Positions 1 through 6,338 of a stretch of 8,087 nucleotides of DNA are shown piece by piece. Origin of the DNA: an uncultured Chlorobiales bacterium (GTDB lineage Bacteria; Bacteroidota; Chlorobiia; Chlorobiales; Thermochlorobacteraceae); contig CALGMC010000119.1 of NCBI GenBank assembly GCA_937959145.1, positions 1 through 8,087 on the forward strand, in the 5' to 3' direction. A program made the position numbers and the translations under genes. A model generated the notes under the pieces. That model was given only the letters and a program-made list of their open reading frames with translations, did no database searches and was not told the origin of the DNA. Numbering within the stretch: the first letter of the stretch is position 1; every line of letters starts with the position of its first letter.

Positions 1-477
1 ATCAACAGGCGTCAAATCGTTGTTGTTGGTAAACAATTCAAAGAGGATGGTGTAGGTGCCTGATGGAAACCGTCCGCCTGCTTTCTGAATGATGTCGCGA
101 AGCAAATCGCGCGACGCATCTTCGGTTTTGCCGCTCAGACGCCATGGACCGCTGGCAAGCGTGTTGTTGGTATGGCGAACAGACCCTGTGAAATTCTGAA
201 CCCAAGGGCTAAGACCTGAGCCAATCAGTTGTCCGTTTCGTGAAAATTTCATGGAAAGGCGCGTCGGAACGGGCTGTCCGTTGTTTTCATATGCAATCAA
301 AAGCACAGACGGTGCACCAGATGGGATATTTCCATCAAGAACAATTGACGCAAATGCGGCAATCGTGATTTCAGCAGGGTCGACTAAAAGGCGACTTTGA
401 GCACGGTCAAATTGAACCTGTGCGCTCAAAGGCACCGCTGTCGTCAGCAGAAGCAAGGTGAGTTTTAGAAGGCGCAT
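1..477 (-). CDS. Exported protein of unknown function, 3' end outside window
   Basis: The frame is open from an ATG at 477 to the left edge, giving 159 residues with the C-terminus missing. Residues 1-19 form a typical Sec signal peptide: a basic start (MRLLK), a hydrophobic leucine-rich core, and a likely cleavage site after SA19 (LSA before QVQF). The mature part is rich in beta-prone and Asn/Gly/Pro-containing segments, with no catalytic motif that I recognise. The segment around residues 137-150 (FPSGTYTILFELFT) resembles the 'pGtYtl' strand seen in many periplasmic beta-sandwich proteins of Bacteroidota/Chlorobiota; that comparison is from memory and is inference. The start is supported by a GAGAGGA ribosome binding site 6 bases upstream, the clearest in this window. 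The gene lies 172 bases downstream of ftsX on the same strand, probably under its own promoter. Function is unknown. Confidence 0.8.
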   Translation of the reverse strand, partial: MRLLKLTLLLLTTAVPLSAQVQFDRAQSRLLVDPAEITIAAFASIVLDGNIPSGAPSVLLIAYENNGQPVPTRLSMKFSRNGQLIGSGLSPWVQNFTGSVRHTNNTLASGPWRLSGKTEDASRDLLRDIIQKAGGRFPSGTYTILFELFTNNNDLTPVD

Positions 478-483
478 CGTTAA

Positions 484-490
484 TCCTCTC
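484..490 (-). promoter_or_regulatory. Ribosome binding site of the exported protein gene
   Basis: On the minus strand GAGAGGA stands 6 bases before the ATG at 477. This is a good Shine-Dalgarno match and fixes the start. The other starts in the window lack a comparable sequence. Confidence 0.6.
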
Positions 491-493
491 GGT

Positions 494-516
494 TTAGTTG
501 AATAAGTTAGTTGAAT
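494..516. repeat. Two direct 10-bp repeats, 13-bp period
   Basis: TTAGTTGAAT occurs at 494-503 and again at 507-516. A third shorter copy, GTTGAAT, occurs at 564-570. They lie in the probable leader of the exported protein gene. They could be regulator half-sites or simply chance AT-rich repeats. Confidence 0.5.
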
Positions 517-529
517 GAATGATTCGTGA

Positions 530-559
530 AAGTTACAAGCCGATATTACGCCAATTCAA
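530..559 (-). promoter_or_regulatory. Candidate sigma-70-like promoter of the exported protein gene
   Basis: On the minus strand TTGAAT (559-554) is followed after 18 bases by TAACTT (535-530), an imperfect -35/-10 pair. Transcription would start near 523, about 45 bases before the ATG. The 570-585 palindrome would then be centred roughly 55 bases upstream of the start of transcription, a plausible place for an activator. The boxes are weak matches, so this is tentative. Confidence 0.22.
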
Positions 560-569
560 AGCGGTTGAA

Positions 570-585
570 TGTGATAGCTATCACA
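570..585. promoter_or_regulatory. Perfect CRP/FNR-type operator palindrome
   Basis: The sequence TGTGATAGCTATCACA is a perfect 16-bp palindrome and matches the CRP consensus TGTGA-N6-TCACA at all ten defined positions. It lies in non-coding DNA, 65 bases past the ftsX stop and about 93 bases before the ATG of the exported protein gene. CRP/FNR-superfamily regulators use this layout. Which member acts here, and whether it activates or represses, cannot be read from the sequence. Confidence 0.6.
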
Positions 586-649
586 ACGCCCGATAAATAT
601 CACGCCGAAAAAGCGACTGAAAATACAAGCGTTTAGCCACTTTGAAAAA

Positions 650-1519
650 TCAATTCCCGCTTAAAAACTTTCGCACGGCAAGCGAACTTCCAAACAGCCC
701 CAGAAGCAAGCCCAACACGGCAAGAATCCCATAAACGCGATAGTCGGGCAAGGCAATCGCTTCGTAGAGGTCGGGATAAGTTTGATAAAGTGCAACATTG
801 ACGAGAGCAAGCAAGCCAATGGCGAAAATTCCCCCCAAAAATCCTTGCAACGCACCTTCAATCAAAAACGGTGAGCGAATAAAGCCATTTGTAGCCCCAA
901 CAAGAAGCATCGTGCGAATAATTTCTTGCTTGTTCATAATAATCAGGCGAATCGTATTGGAAATCAACGCAATCGCGGCAATGGAAATCAATATGCCGAT
1001 GCCACAAGTAACATAGAACAAAATTCGTGCGTTGCGGTCGAGCCCTGCCAGAAACTCCTTGTTGTATCGCGCTTCCAAAATGCCGTTTCGCGTTTTGACT
1101 TCGGCGACGAAGTTCTCCAAACTATCGAGCGTGGCGTAATCAGATTTCAACCTCACTTTAATTGAAGCCGGCAAGGGATTGGTGCCGAGAATCGCAACAA
1201 CATCTTCGCCAAATTCTGACTTAAAAATTTGCGCCGCACTATCAGGCGAAATATACACCGCTGTTTGAACAGAAGTTTCGTTTTGCAAGGAGGCGGCAAG
1301 GCGTCGGGCGTCTTTTTCTTTCAGCGATTGGCTTAAAAAGAACTCTACTTCTACACGAGAGCGAATTTCGGAAAGCACACGCGAGGCGTTGAGCGAAAGC
1401 GTCGCAAAAATGCCAAGCAACACCAGCGAAATGCTAATGGTGAAAATGGAAATCGCGCTGGCAAGTTTGGCGCGCCGAAATCCTGAAACGCTTTCTGAAA
1501 GAATGTAGCGAAAGTTCAT
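650..1519 (-). CDS. ftsX: Cell division protein FtsX, ABC-type permease-like subunit
   Basis: This 289-residue protein has the full FtsX layout. There is a short cytoplasmic N-terminus, membrane segment 1 (about 20-42), an extracytoplasmic domain (about 43-164) and three further membrane segments (about 165-188, 222-245 and 262-284). Conserved points include NPLPAS at 114-119 in the external domain, NTIRL at 188-192, and the cytoplasmic loop EIIRTMLLVGAT (199-210) followed by the PFLIEG segment of the FtsX permease fold. In known systems FtsX pairs with the ATPase FtsE and relays its cycle to periplasmic peptidoglycan hydrolases or their activators during division. The partner ftsE is not in this window. 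The gene begins 12 bases after the photolyase stop on the same strand, so the two are probably cotranscribed. No clear Shine-Dalgarno precedes the ATG. Length is near the usual 290-300 residues. Confidence 0.93.
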   Translation of the reverse strand: MNFRYILSESVSGFRRAKLASAISIFTISISLVLLGIFATLSLNASRVLSEIRSRVEVEFFLSQSLKEKDARRLAASLQNETSVQTAVYISPDSAAQIFKSEFGEDVVAILGTNPLPASIKVRLKSDYATLDSLENFVAEVKTRNGILEARYNKEFLAGLDRNARILFYVTCGIGILISIAAIALISNTIRLIIMNKQEIIRTMLLVGATNGFIRSPFLIEGALQGFLGGIFAIGLLALVNVALYQTYPDLYEAIALPDYRVYGILAVLGLLLGLFGSSLAVRKFLSGN

Positions 1520-1531
1520 CGTGCAAAAAGG

Positions 1532-2968
1532 TTACTTTGCTGATTTGAACATCGCGAGAGATTTCTCGCGCTGAACAGCGTGGTCAATAATCGGAAGCGG
1601 ATAATCTTTTCCGAGTTCAATTCCAATTTCCCTTGCAAGAAGCGGCGACTTTTGCAAAATTTCATGCGGCGCGTGAATATATTTTTCGGGAACGGCGCGA
1701 AGTTCGGGCACAAAGGCTTTGATGAACTTTCCATGCGGGTCAAACTTTTGCGACTGCGAAGTAGGATTAAAAATTCTGAAATAAGGTTGTGCGTCCGTGC
1801 CGGTGCTCGCGCTCCATTGCCAACCGCCGTTGTTTGCCGCCATATCGCCGTCGACGAGCATCTGCATGAAATATCGCTCGCCCCATCGCCAATCGATAAG
1901 CAAATCTTTGGTGAGAAAACTGGCAACAATCATGCGCAATCGGTTGTGCATCCAGCCGGTTGTGTTCAGTTGGCGCATGGCGGCATCGACAATCGGAAAG
2001 CCCGTTCGCCCGAATTTCCACGCTTCAAAGTAAGCATCACGATTTTCCCACTGCAAGTGCCGAAACGACGGCTGAAAACTTTCTTTTTCAACAATCGGAA
2101 AGTTGTCTAAAATCTGAAAGTAAAAATCGCGCCAAATGAGTTCGCTCACGAAGGTTTCAATGCCAATTTTTTCCGCCTCACTTTTAGCATCTTCCAAGAG
2201 CGACAACGCGCGGCGAACAATTTCTCTGACGCTAATTGTGCCAAAGCGCAAATGGGCAGAAAGCAAACTGGTGCCATCAAGAGCGGGAAAGTCGCGCAGT
2301 TCTTTGTAGCGATGAATTTTGTTGGAAAGAAACTGCTCGAGTTGGCGTTCGCCTTCGGTTGAGCCACCTTTGACGAGCAACTGCTGGGTGCAGGGAAATC
2401 CGAGTTCGTCGTGTGAAAGTGGCGGAAGGGAGTTAATCGCAACCGTTGTCAGATGCTTCGGCGCAGGGATGGGCGTCGGAATAAGATGCACTTGCGAGAG
2501 CCATGCTTTTTTGTAAGGTGTGAAAACCGTATAAGGTTTGCCTTGTTTGGTGAGAAGTTCCTGCTTGGCGAAAAGGGCTTGGTCTTTGAAGGCTCTCACT
2601 TGCAAGCCGAGTTTGGTGAAGGTTTGAATCACATCGTTGTCGCGGGCTTTGGCAGCGGGTTCGTAATCTTCGTTGAAATAAATCGCACGCGCTTCGGATT
2701 CTCGAACGACCTCGTGCAAAACTTCGAGAAAAAAGCCGCGCCGAAGAATGAGTTTGCCGCCAAGTCGTTCATATTGCGCGGATAAATCTTTGAGTGATTC
2801 CGTCATGAACTTCACGCAGGCAGGCGAAAAGTCGTCGCGCTGTTTCAAAATGTCGTCGGCGAAAATGAAGAGCGGCAGAATGTCGGTCGTTTCTTGGAGC
2901 GCGTTGAAAAGTGCAGTGTTATCGTGTGTGCGCAAATCGCGCCGATGCCAAACAATAATCCGATTCAA
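1532..2968 (-). CDS. phrB: Class I deoxyribodipyrimidine photolyase
   Basis: This 478-residue flavoprotein uses blue light to split cyclobutane pyrimidine dimers. The N-terminal alpha/beta antenna domain opens with IVWHRRDLRTHDN (5-17). The C-terminal helical FAD domain carries TGWMHNRLRM (337-346), IDWRWGERYF (358-367) and the run NNGGWQWSASTGTDAQPYFR (379-398). By alignment from memory with E. coli PhrB, the electron-transfer tryptophan triad is intact at W307, W360 and W383. The dimer-contact residues are E276 and W279 in SELIWRDFY. DYE (101-103) matches the folate antenna contact region, so methenyl-THF is a plausible antenna. The start codon is TTG: the next upstream in-frame codons reach a stop at 2986-2984 with no ATG, and the family's conserved N-terminus begins exactly here. 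No Shine-Dalgarno is evident. A cryptochrome role is less likely given the repair residues. It heads a probable two-gene unit with ftsX. Confidence 0.95.
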   Translation of the reverse strand: MNRIIVWHRRDLRTHDNTALFNALQETTDILPLFIFADDILKQRDDFSPACVKFMTESLKDLSAQYERLGGKLILRRGFFLEVLHEVVRESEARAIYFNEDYEPAAKARDNDVIQTFTKLGLQVRAFKDQALFAKQELLTKQGKPYTVFTPYKKAWLSQVHLIPTPIPAPKHLTTVAINSLPPLSHDELGFPCTQQLLVKGGSTEGERQLEQFLSNKIHRYKELRDFPALDGTSLLSAHLRFGTISVREIVRRALSLLEDAKSEAEKIGIETFVSELIWRDFYFQILDNFPIVEKESFQPSFRHLQWENRDAYFEAWKFGRTGFPIVDAAMRQLNTTGWMHNRLRMIVASFLTKDLLIDWRWGERYFMQMLVDGDMAANNGGWQWSASTGTDAQPYFRIFNPTSQSQKFDPHGKFIKAFVPELRAVPEKYIHAPHEILQKSPLLAREIGIELGKDYPLPIIDHAVQREKSLAMFKSAK

Positions 2969-2979
2969 AGCAAGATGGT

Positions 2980-3008
2980 TTGATTAAGGAAAGTGGCGTA
3001 AATATAGC
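2980..3008 (+). promoter_or_regulatory. Candidate promoter for the trpG-LOG-kinase unit
   Basis: TTGATT (2980-2985) and TATAGC (3003-3008) are separated by exactly 17 bases, a reasonable sigma-70-type pair with four of six matches in each box. Transcription would begin near 3015. That leaves a leader of about 80 bases if trpG starts at 3096. Confidence 0.33.
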
Positions 3009-3027
3009 AACGAAAGAATATGGCAAA
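2999..3027 (-). promoter_or_regulatory. Candidate promoter for phrB-ftsX
   Basis: On the minus strand TTTG (3027-3024) precedes TATATTTA (3006-2999) by 17 bases. The second element contains TATATT, five of six against the sigma-70 -10 box, and is close to the Bacteroidota TAnnTTTG element. Transcription would start near 2994, about 26 bases before the TTG start. The element overlaps the opposing -10 at 3003-3006. Confidence 0.33.
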
Positions 3028-3039
3028 TAAGGATATTCT
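3015..3039. repeat. Inverted repeat in the divergent promoter region
   Basis: AGAATAT (3015-3021) and ATATTCT (3033-3039) are perfect 7-base inverted arms with an 11-base spacer. The position overlaps the upstream element of the phrB promoter candidate and the likely start of transcription on the other strand. The spacing suits a dimeric repressor better than a hairpin. No regulator is recognised. Confidence 0.4.
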
Positions 3040-3095
3040 AATCGGCGGAAATGTTGCGTAAATTCAAGGTATCTTCAAAAACCATAAACCAACCT

Positions 3096-3659
3096 ATGCT
3101 GCTCGTCATTGATAACTACGATTCATTCACTTACAACTTGGTTCAATACTTCGGCGAACTTGGTGCAGAGATGGAAGTTTATCGCAACGATGAACTGACG
3201 CTCGATGAGATTGAAAAAAAACAGCCCGAAAAAATTGTCATTTCGCCCGGTCCTTGCACACCGAATGAAGCAGGCATTTCGCTAAGTGTGATTGAGCGAT
3301 TTCAATCGCGGATTCCGATTCTCGGCGTGTGCTTAGGGCATCAATCCATCGGGCAAGCCTTAGGCGGAAAGGTGATTCGTGCGCCGAAGCCGATGCACGG
3401 AAAAGTGTCAAAAGTGCATCACAACCGTGAGGGAATTTTTCAAGATGTTGAAAATCCGTTTGAGGCAACGCGCTATCACTCGCTCATCGTAGAAAAAGAG
3501 ACTTTGCCCGAAAGCCTTGCTGTAACGGCGTGGACAGACGACGGTATCATTATGGGATTGGAATCCAAAGCGAAAAAACTTTACGGCGTGCAGTTTCACC
3601 CCGAATCGATTATGACCGCCGAAGGCAAAAAAATTCTCAAAAACTTTTTAACGCTTTAG
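3096..3659 (+). CDS. trpG: Anthranilate/aminodeoxychorismate synthase glutaminase subunit
   Basis: This is a class I glutamine amidotransferase of 187 residues. It hydrolyses glutamine and channels ammonia to TrpE (anthranilate, tryptophan pathway) or PabB (aminodeoxychorismate, folate pathway). The family signatures are all present: VIDNYDSFTYNLVQY (4-18), SPGPCTPNEAG (50-60), the nucleophile elbow GVCLGHQ with Cys79, the HGK motif (101-103), and the GVQFHPES motif with His168 and Glu170 completing the triad. I chose the ATG at 3096 because the family begins there and the length then matches its usual 185-195. The frame also allows an ATG at 3051, adding 15 residues (basic and low in conservation) and preceded by GGCGGAA, so that start remains possible. 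No trpE, pabB or other trp gene is adjacent. The subunit may therefore serve both pathways, and pabA is an equally valid name. Confidence 0.92.
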   Translation: MLLVIDNYDSFTYNLVQYFGELGAEMEVYRNDELTLDEIEKKQPEKIVISPGPCTPNEAGISLSVIERFQSRIPILGVCLGHQSIGQALGGKVIRAPKPMHGKVSKVHHNREGIFQDVENPFEATRYHSLIVEKETLPESLAVTAWTDDGIIMGLESKAKKLYGVQFHPESIMTAEGKKILKNFLTL

Positions 3660-3667
3660 TATCACAA

Positions 3668-4468
3668 ATGAAAAGCACAAGGAAAAAGTCTGTAACGAAG
3701 TTTTCAAGAACGGGCAATGTTGTTCTCAAAAAAAGCAATGGTGCGCCGCCGAAAATTGTCAATGCCGCAGAGCAGGTCTCAGAAGCATTTCGAAGCAAGA
3801 TGGAAAAGTGGGCAGATTTGAGCCACGACGGCTGGCGCATCTTTCGCATTATGGCGGAGTTCGTTACAGGCTTCGAGAAAATGGCGGAAGCCGGTCCATC
3901 GGTTGCCATCTTTGGCTCGGCGCGCGTGAAGCCAAACGATAAGTATTACAAAATGGCAGAGCGAATGGCGGAACTCTTGGCAGAACACGGGCTTGGCGTG
4001 ATTACGGGCGGCGGACCGGGAATTATGGAAGCAGGCAACAAAGGCGCGAAAAAAGCAGGCGGCGTCTCGGTCGGCTTAAACATCGTTCTGCCCTTCGAGC
4101 AAGAAGCCAATCCTTACATCGACAAAGAGCGGCTCATCTGGTTCGATTACTTCTTCGTCCGAAAAGTCATGTTCGTCAAGTATTCGCAAGCCTTTATCGT
4201 CATGCCCGGCGGATACGGCACAATGGACGAATTTTTCGAAGCCATCACGCTTATTCAAACACAGAAAATCACCATGTTTCCCGTCATCTTGATTGGCAAA
4301 GAATTTTGGGGCGACTTATGGAAGTGGATTAGAAAAACATTGATGGAAAAACATCATTACATCAGCGAAAACGACATGGATTTTATTTTCCTCGTCGATT
4401 CGCCCGAAGAAGCAATGGAGATTATCAAGCAATTTTATCCTGAAAACCGATATACGCCGAATTTTTAG
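3668..4468 (+). CDS. LOG-family protein (TIGR00730-type Rossmann fold), long form
   Basis: This 266-residue protein belongs to the LOG/'lysine decarboxylase-like' family. Characterised members hydrolyse nucleoside 5'-monophosphates at the N-glycosidic bond, releasing a base (or cytokinin) and ribose 5-phosphate. The Rossmann core starts at about residue 77 with SVAIFGSARV. It carries TGGGPGIMEAGNKGA (113-127) and the phosphate/active-site motif PGGYGTMDE (180-188). The 76-residue N-terminal extension begins with a basic tail and includes a helical segment (WRIFRIMAEFVTGFEKM, 56-72) typical of the longer bacterial LOG proteins rather than the roughly 190-residue plant-like type. An upstream GTG in frame at 3530 would overlap trpG by 130 bases and is unlikely. 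The ATG at 3668 lies 8 bases after the trpG stop, so cotranscription is expected. True lysine decarboxylase activity is not expected. The exact substrate is unknown. Confidence 0.9.
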   Translation: MKSTRKKSVTKFSRTGNVVLKKSNGAPPKIVNAAEQVSEAFRSKMEKWADLSHDGWRIFRIMAEFVTGFEKMAEAGPSVAIFGSARVKPNDKYYKMAERMAELLAEHGLGVITGGGPGIMEAGNKGAKKAGGVSVGLNIVLPFEQEANPYIDKERLIWFDYFFVRKVMFVKYSQAFIVMPGGYGTMDEFFEAITLIQTQKITMFPVILIGKEFWGDLWKWIRKTLMEKHHYISENDMDFIFLVDSPEEAMEIIKQFYPENRYTPNF

Positions 4469-4481
4469 TGCACCTGCAAAG

Positions 4482-6338
4482 ATGAACCCTGACGAGAAAA
4501 TTCATTCGCTTGAAGCGCGTCTTGCAAAGGCAACCGATGGGCGGGAGAGAATCGACCTGATGAACGAACTTGCCTATCAACTGCGCTCAAACGACATGGC
4601 GCGAGCGGAAGTCCTCTCCGACGAAGCCTTGTCGCTTGCCTTACAAGCGCGACATCGATTTGGCATCGCCTCGTCGTTCCGAAACAAGGGTGTTTTTGCT
4701 TACAATCGTGGCAACTATCAAGAAGCACTCAATTGCTTGAATAAATCGTTGGACGAGTTTCAAAATCTGCAAGATGTGCGTGGTCAGGCAAGTGTGCTCA
4801 CAAACAAAGGCTTGGTGTATTGGAAATTAGGCGAGCATAGCAAAGCCATGGAGTGCTATATGTTTGCATTGCAAATCAATATGCAAATGAACGATAGAGT
4901 GCAACAGTGTGGCACGCTCATCAATATCGGTGGTCTGTATCAAACCATGGGAAATTTGGAAAGAGCGCAAGAGTTCTACGAAGAAGCCTTAGAACTTGCC
5001 AAAGCCTGCGAGCTTTATGTGGAGTGGGGCACAGTGCTAAGCAACATCGGCACGATTCACTACTACAACAACGACAAGCAAAAAGCCCTCGATTACTTCT
5101 TAGAATCCCTTGAAATAAGAACAAAAACCCATCAAGAACGCGAAATCAGCGTCTCGCTCCTCAATGCAGGTGCCGCCTACTTCGACTTGGGTCAGGTCGA
5201 GAAAGGCTTGGAGATGATGAAAAAAAGTTTGGAGCGGCGCAGAGCCATGGGCGACAAAAGCGGCGAAGCACATACGATTCAAGCCATTGGACATGCTTTG
5301 CTGAACAGCAAACAGTATCAAGAGTCCATCGCATATTTGATGGAAAGTGTAACGCTCTCGCAAGAAATCGGAACAAAAAACATTGAAAAACAAGCGCGAC
5401 AGTTGCTCGCTGAAGCCTATCGCGAACTTGGTGATTACCAAAAAGCCTACGAGCACTTCGTCAAGTTTCATGAACTTGAAAATGCACTCTTGCGCGAGCA
5501 ATCCGAAGAAAAAACGAAGAAACTCACGCTCAAATATGAATTGGACAAATCGCAACGCGAAGCCGAACTCTATCGCCTCAAAAACGAAGACCTTGCGCGT
5601 CTGAACAAAGAACTTCAAGAAGCCAATCAACTCAAAAACGAACTCTTAGCCATTGCGGCGCACGACCTCAAAAACCCGCTTCAAATCATTATGGGATTTG
5701 CCGAACTCATTAGCGAAGAATCCAAGCAACTCGCCACCATCAACAAAAAAGCCTCATCTATTCGGCGTGCTTCACAAAAAATGCTCGGCTTGATTGAAGA
5801 CCTGTTGCAAACTGCCGCAATCGACGCGGGCAAATTGGAGTTGAACCGACGCAATAGCGATTTGGGCTTGATGGTTCAAGTCATTAGCGAAAATTTTTAC
5901 TTGATGGCGGAAGCCAAACGCCAAAAACTGGAAGTGAGCATTGAGGAAAATTGCATCGTGAGCATTGATGTCGAGCGAATGAAGGAAGTCGTTGAAAACT
6001 TGATAAGCAATGCGATTAAATACTCCCCGCCTGAAAAAACAATTCGACTAACCGTTGCACGAGGCACAAATGGCACGGTGCGATTCTCGGTGCAAGATGA
6101 AGGACAAGGCTTAAGCGAAGAAGACATGAAAAAACTGTTCGGAAAATTTCAGCGGCTTTCTGCGCGACCCACCGGCGGCGAAAGTTCAACCGGGCTTGGG
6201 CTTTCTATTGTTAAGAAACTTGTGGAACTGCACGGCGGAAAAATCTGGGCAGAATCAGAAGGCAAAAATAAAGGTGCAACCTTTATCGTCGAGTTACAAG
6301 CCGAGCCAAGCCAACAAATGCCAGAAAACCATGTTTGA
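4482..6338 (+). CDS. Soluble TPR-containing sensor histidine kinase (first of pair)
   Basis: This 618-residue cytoplasmic kinase has no signal peptide or membrane segment. Residues 21-340 form eight TPR-like repeats with an exact 40-residue period (starts at 21, 61, 101, 141, 181, 221, 261 and 301). A charged coiled-coil/signalling helix follows (about 335-385). The DHp domain has the H-box LLAIAAHDLKNPLQ with phospho-acceptor His394. The ATPase domain shows the N-box (ENLISNAIKYS, 505-515), G1 (DEGQG, 539-543), an F-box (FGKFQRL, 553-559) and G2 (GLGLS, 571-575). All catalytic motifs are present, so an active kinase is expected. The TPR array most likely binds a protein or peptide ligand that sets kinase activity; this is inference from the fold. 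The gene starts 13 bases after the LOG stop, with no strong Shine-Dalgarno, and ends overlapping a second kinase. No response regulator is adjacent in the window. Confidence 0.93.
   Translation: MNPDEKIHSLEARLAKATDGRERIDLMNELAYQLRSNDMARAEVLSDEALSLALQARHRFGIASSFRNKGVFAYNRGNYQEALNCLNKSLDEFQNLQDVRGQASVLTNKGLVYWKLGEHSKAMECYMFALQINMQMNDRVQQCGTLINIGGLYQTMGNLERAQEFYEEALELAKACELYVEWGTVLSNIGTIHYYNNDKQKALDYFLESLEIRTKTHQEREISVSLLNAGAAYFDLGQVEKGLEMMKKSLERRRAMGDKSGEAHTIQAIGHALLNSKQYQESIAYLMESVTLSQEIGTKNIEKQARQLLAEAYRELGDYQKAYEHFVKFHELENALLREQSEEKTKKLTLKYELDKSQREAELYRLKNEDLARLNKELQEANQLKNELLAIAAHDLKNPLQIIMGFAELISEESKQLATINKKASSIRRASQKMLGLIEDLLQTAAIDAGKLELNRRNSDLGLMVQVISENFYLMAEAKRQKLEVSIEENCIVSIDVERMKEVVENLISNAIKYSPPEKTIRLTVARGTNGTVRFSVQDEGQGLSEEDMKKLFGKFQRLSARPTGGESSTGLGLSIVKKLVELHGGKIWAESEGKNKGATFIVELQAEPSQQMPENHV
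4542..5501 (+). repeat. TPR array of the first kinase, eight 40-residue units
   Basis: Units begin at residues 21, 61, 101, 141, 181, 221, 261 and 301. Each follows roughly the pattern of a hydrophobic helix A ending in 'nxGxxYxxxGxY' and a helix B 'xxALxYxxxSLxxxxxxGD'. The 40-residue step, rather than the usual 34, is typical of the TPR_12/LGN-like extended form. The repeats are protein-level and well diverged in DNA. Confidence 0.85.
5658..5677 (+). repeat. H-box DNA repeat, copy 1
   Basis: Twenty bases covering the phospho-acceptor His codon are identical here and at 7738-7757 in the second kinase gene, inside a longer similar stretch. This reflects common ancestry and strong constraint on AHDLKNP. 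Confidence 0.75.

Noticed and set aside
570..585. Palindrome as a rho-independent terminator for ftsX
   Set aside because: It has no loop and no following T-run on the minus strand, and its arms match the CRP consensus instead.
1516..1929. Second minus-strand frame overlapping the 3' part of phrB
   Set aside because: It shifts frame within the conserved FAD domain; the photolyase frame has all the motifs, so this is a shadow and not a frameshifted gene.
1580..2110. Plus-strand open frame (176 codons) opposite phrB
   Set aside because: It lies fully opposite well-conserved photolyase sequence and its translation is arbitrary basic sequence.
3530..3667. Upstream in-frame GTG extension of the LOG gene
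   Set aside because: It would overlap trpG by 130 bases and adds a non-conserved arginine-rich stretch. The ATG at 3668 fits the gene spacing and family.
5100..5630. Long minus-strand open frame (176 codons) inside the first kinase gene
   Set aside because: It is antisense to the TPR, helix and DHp coding sequence. Its Phe/Leu-rich translation mirrors the Lys/Glu-rich kinase helices, and it has no recognisable motif.
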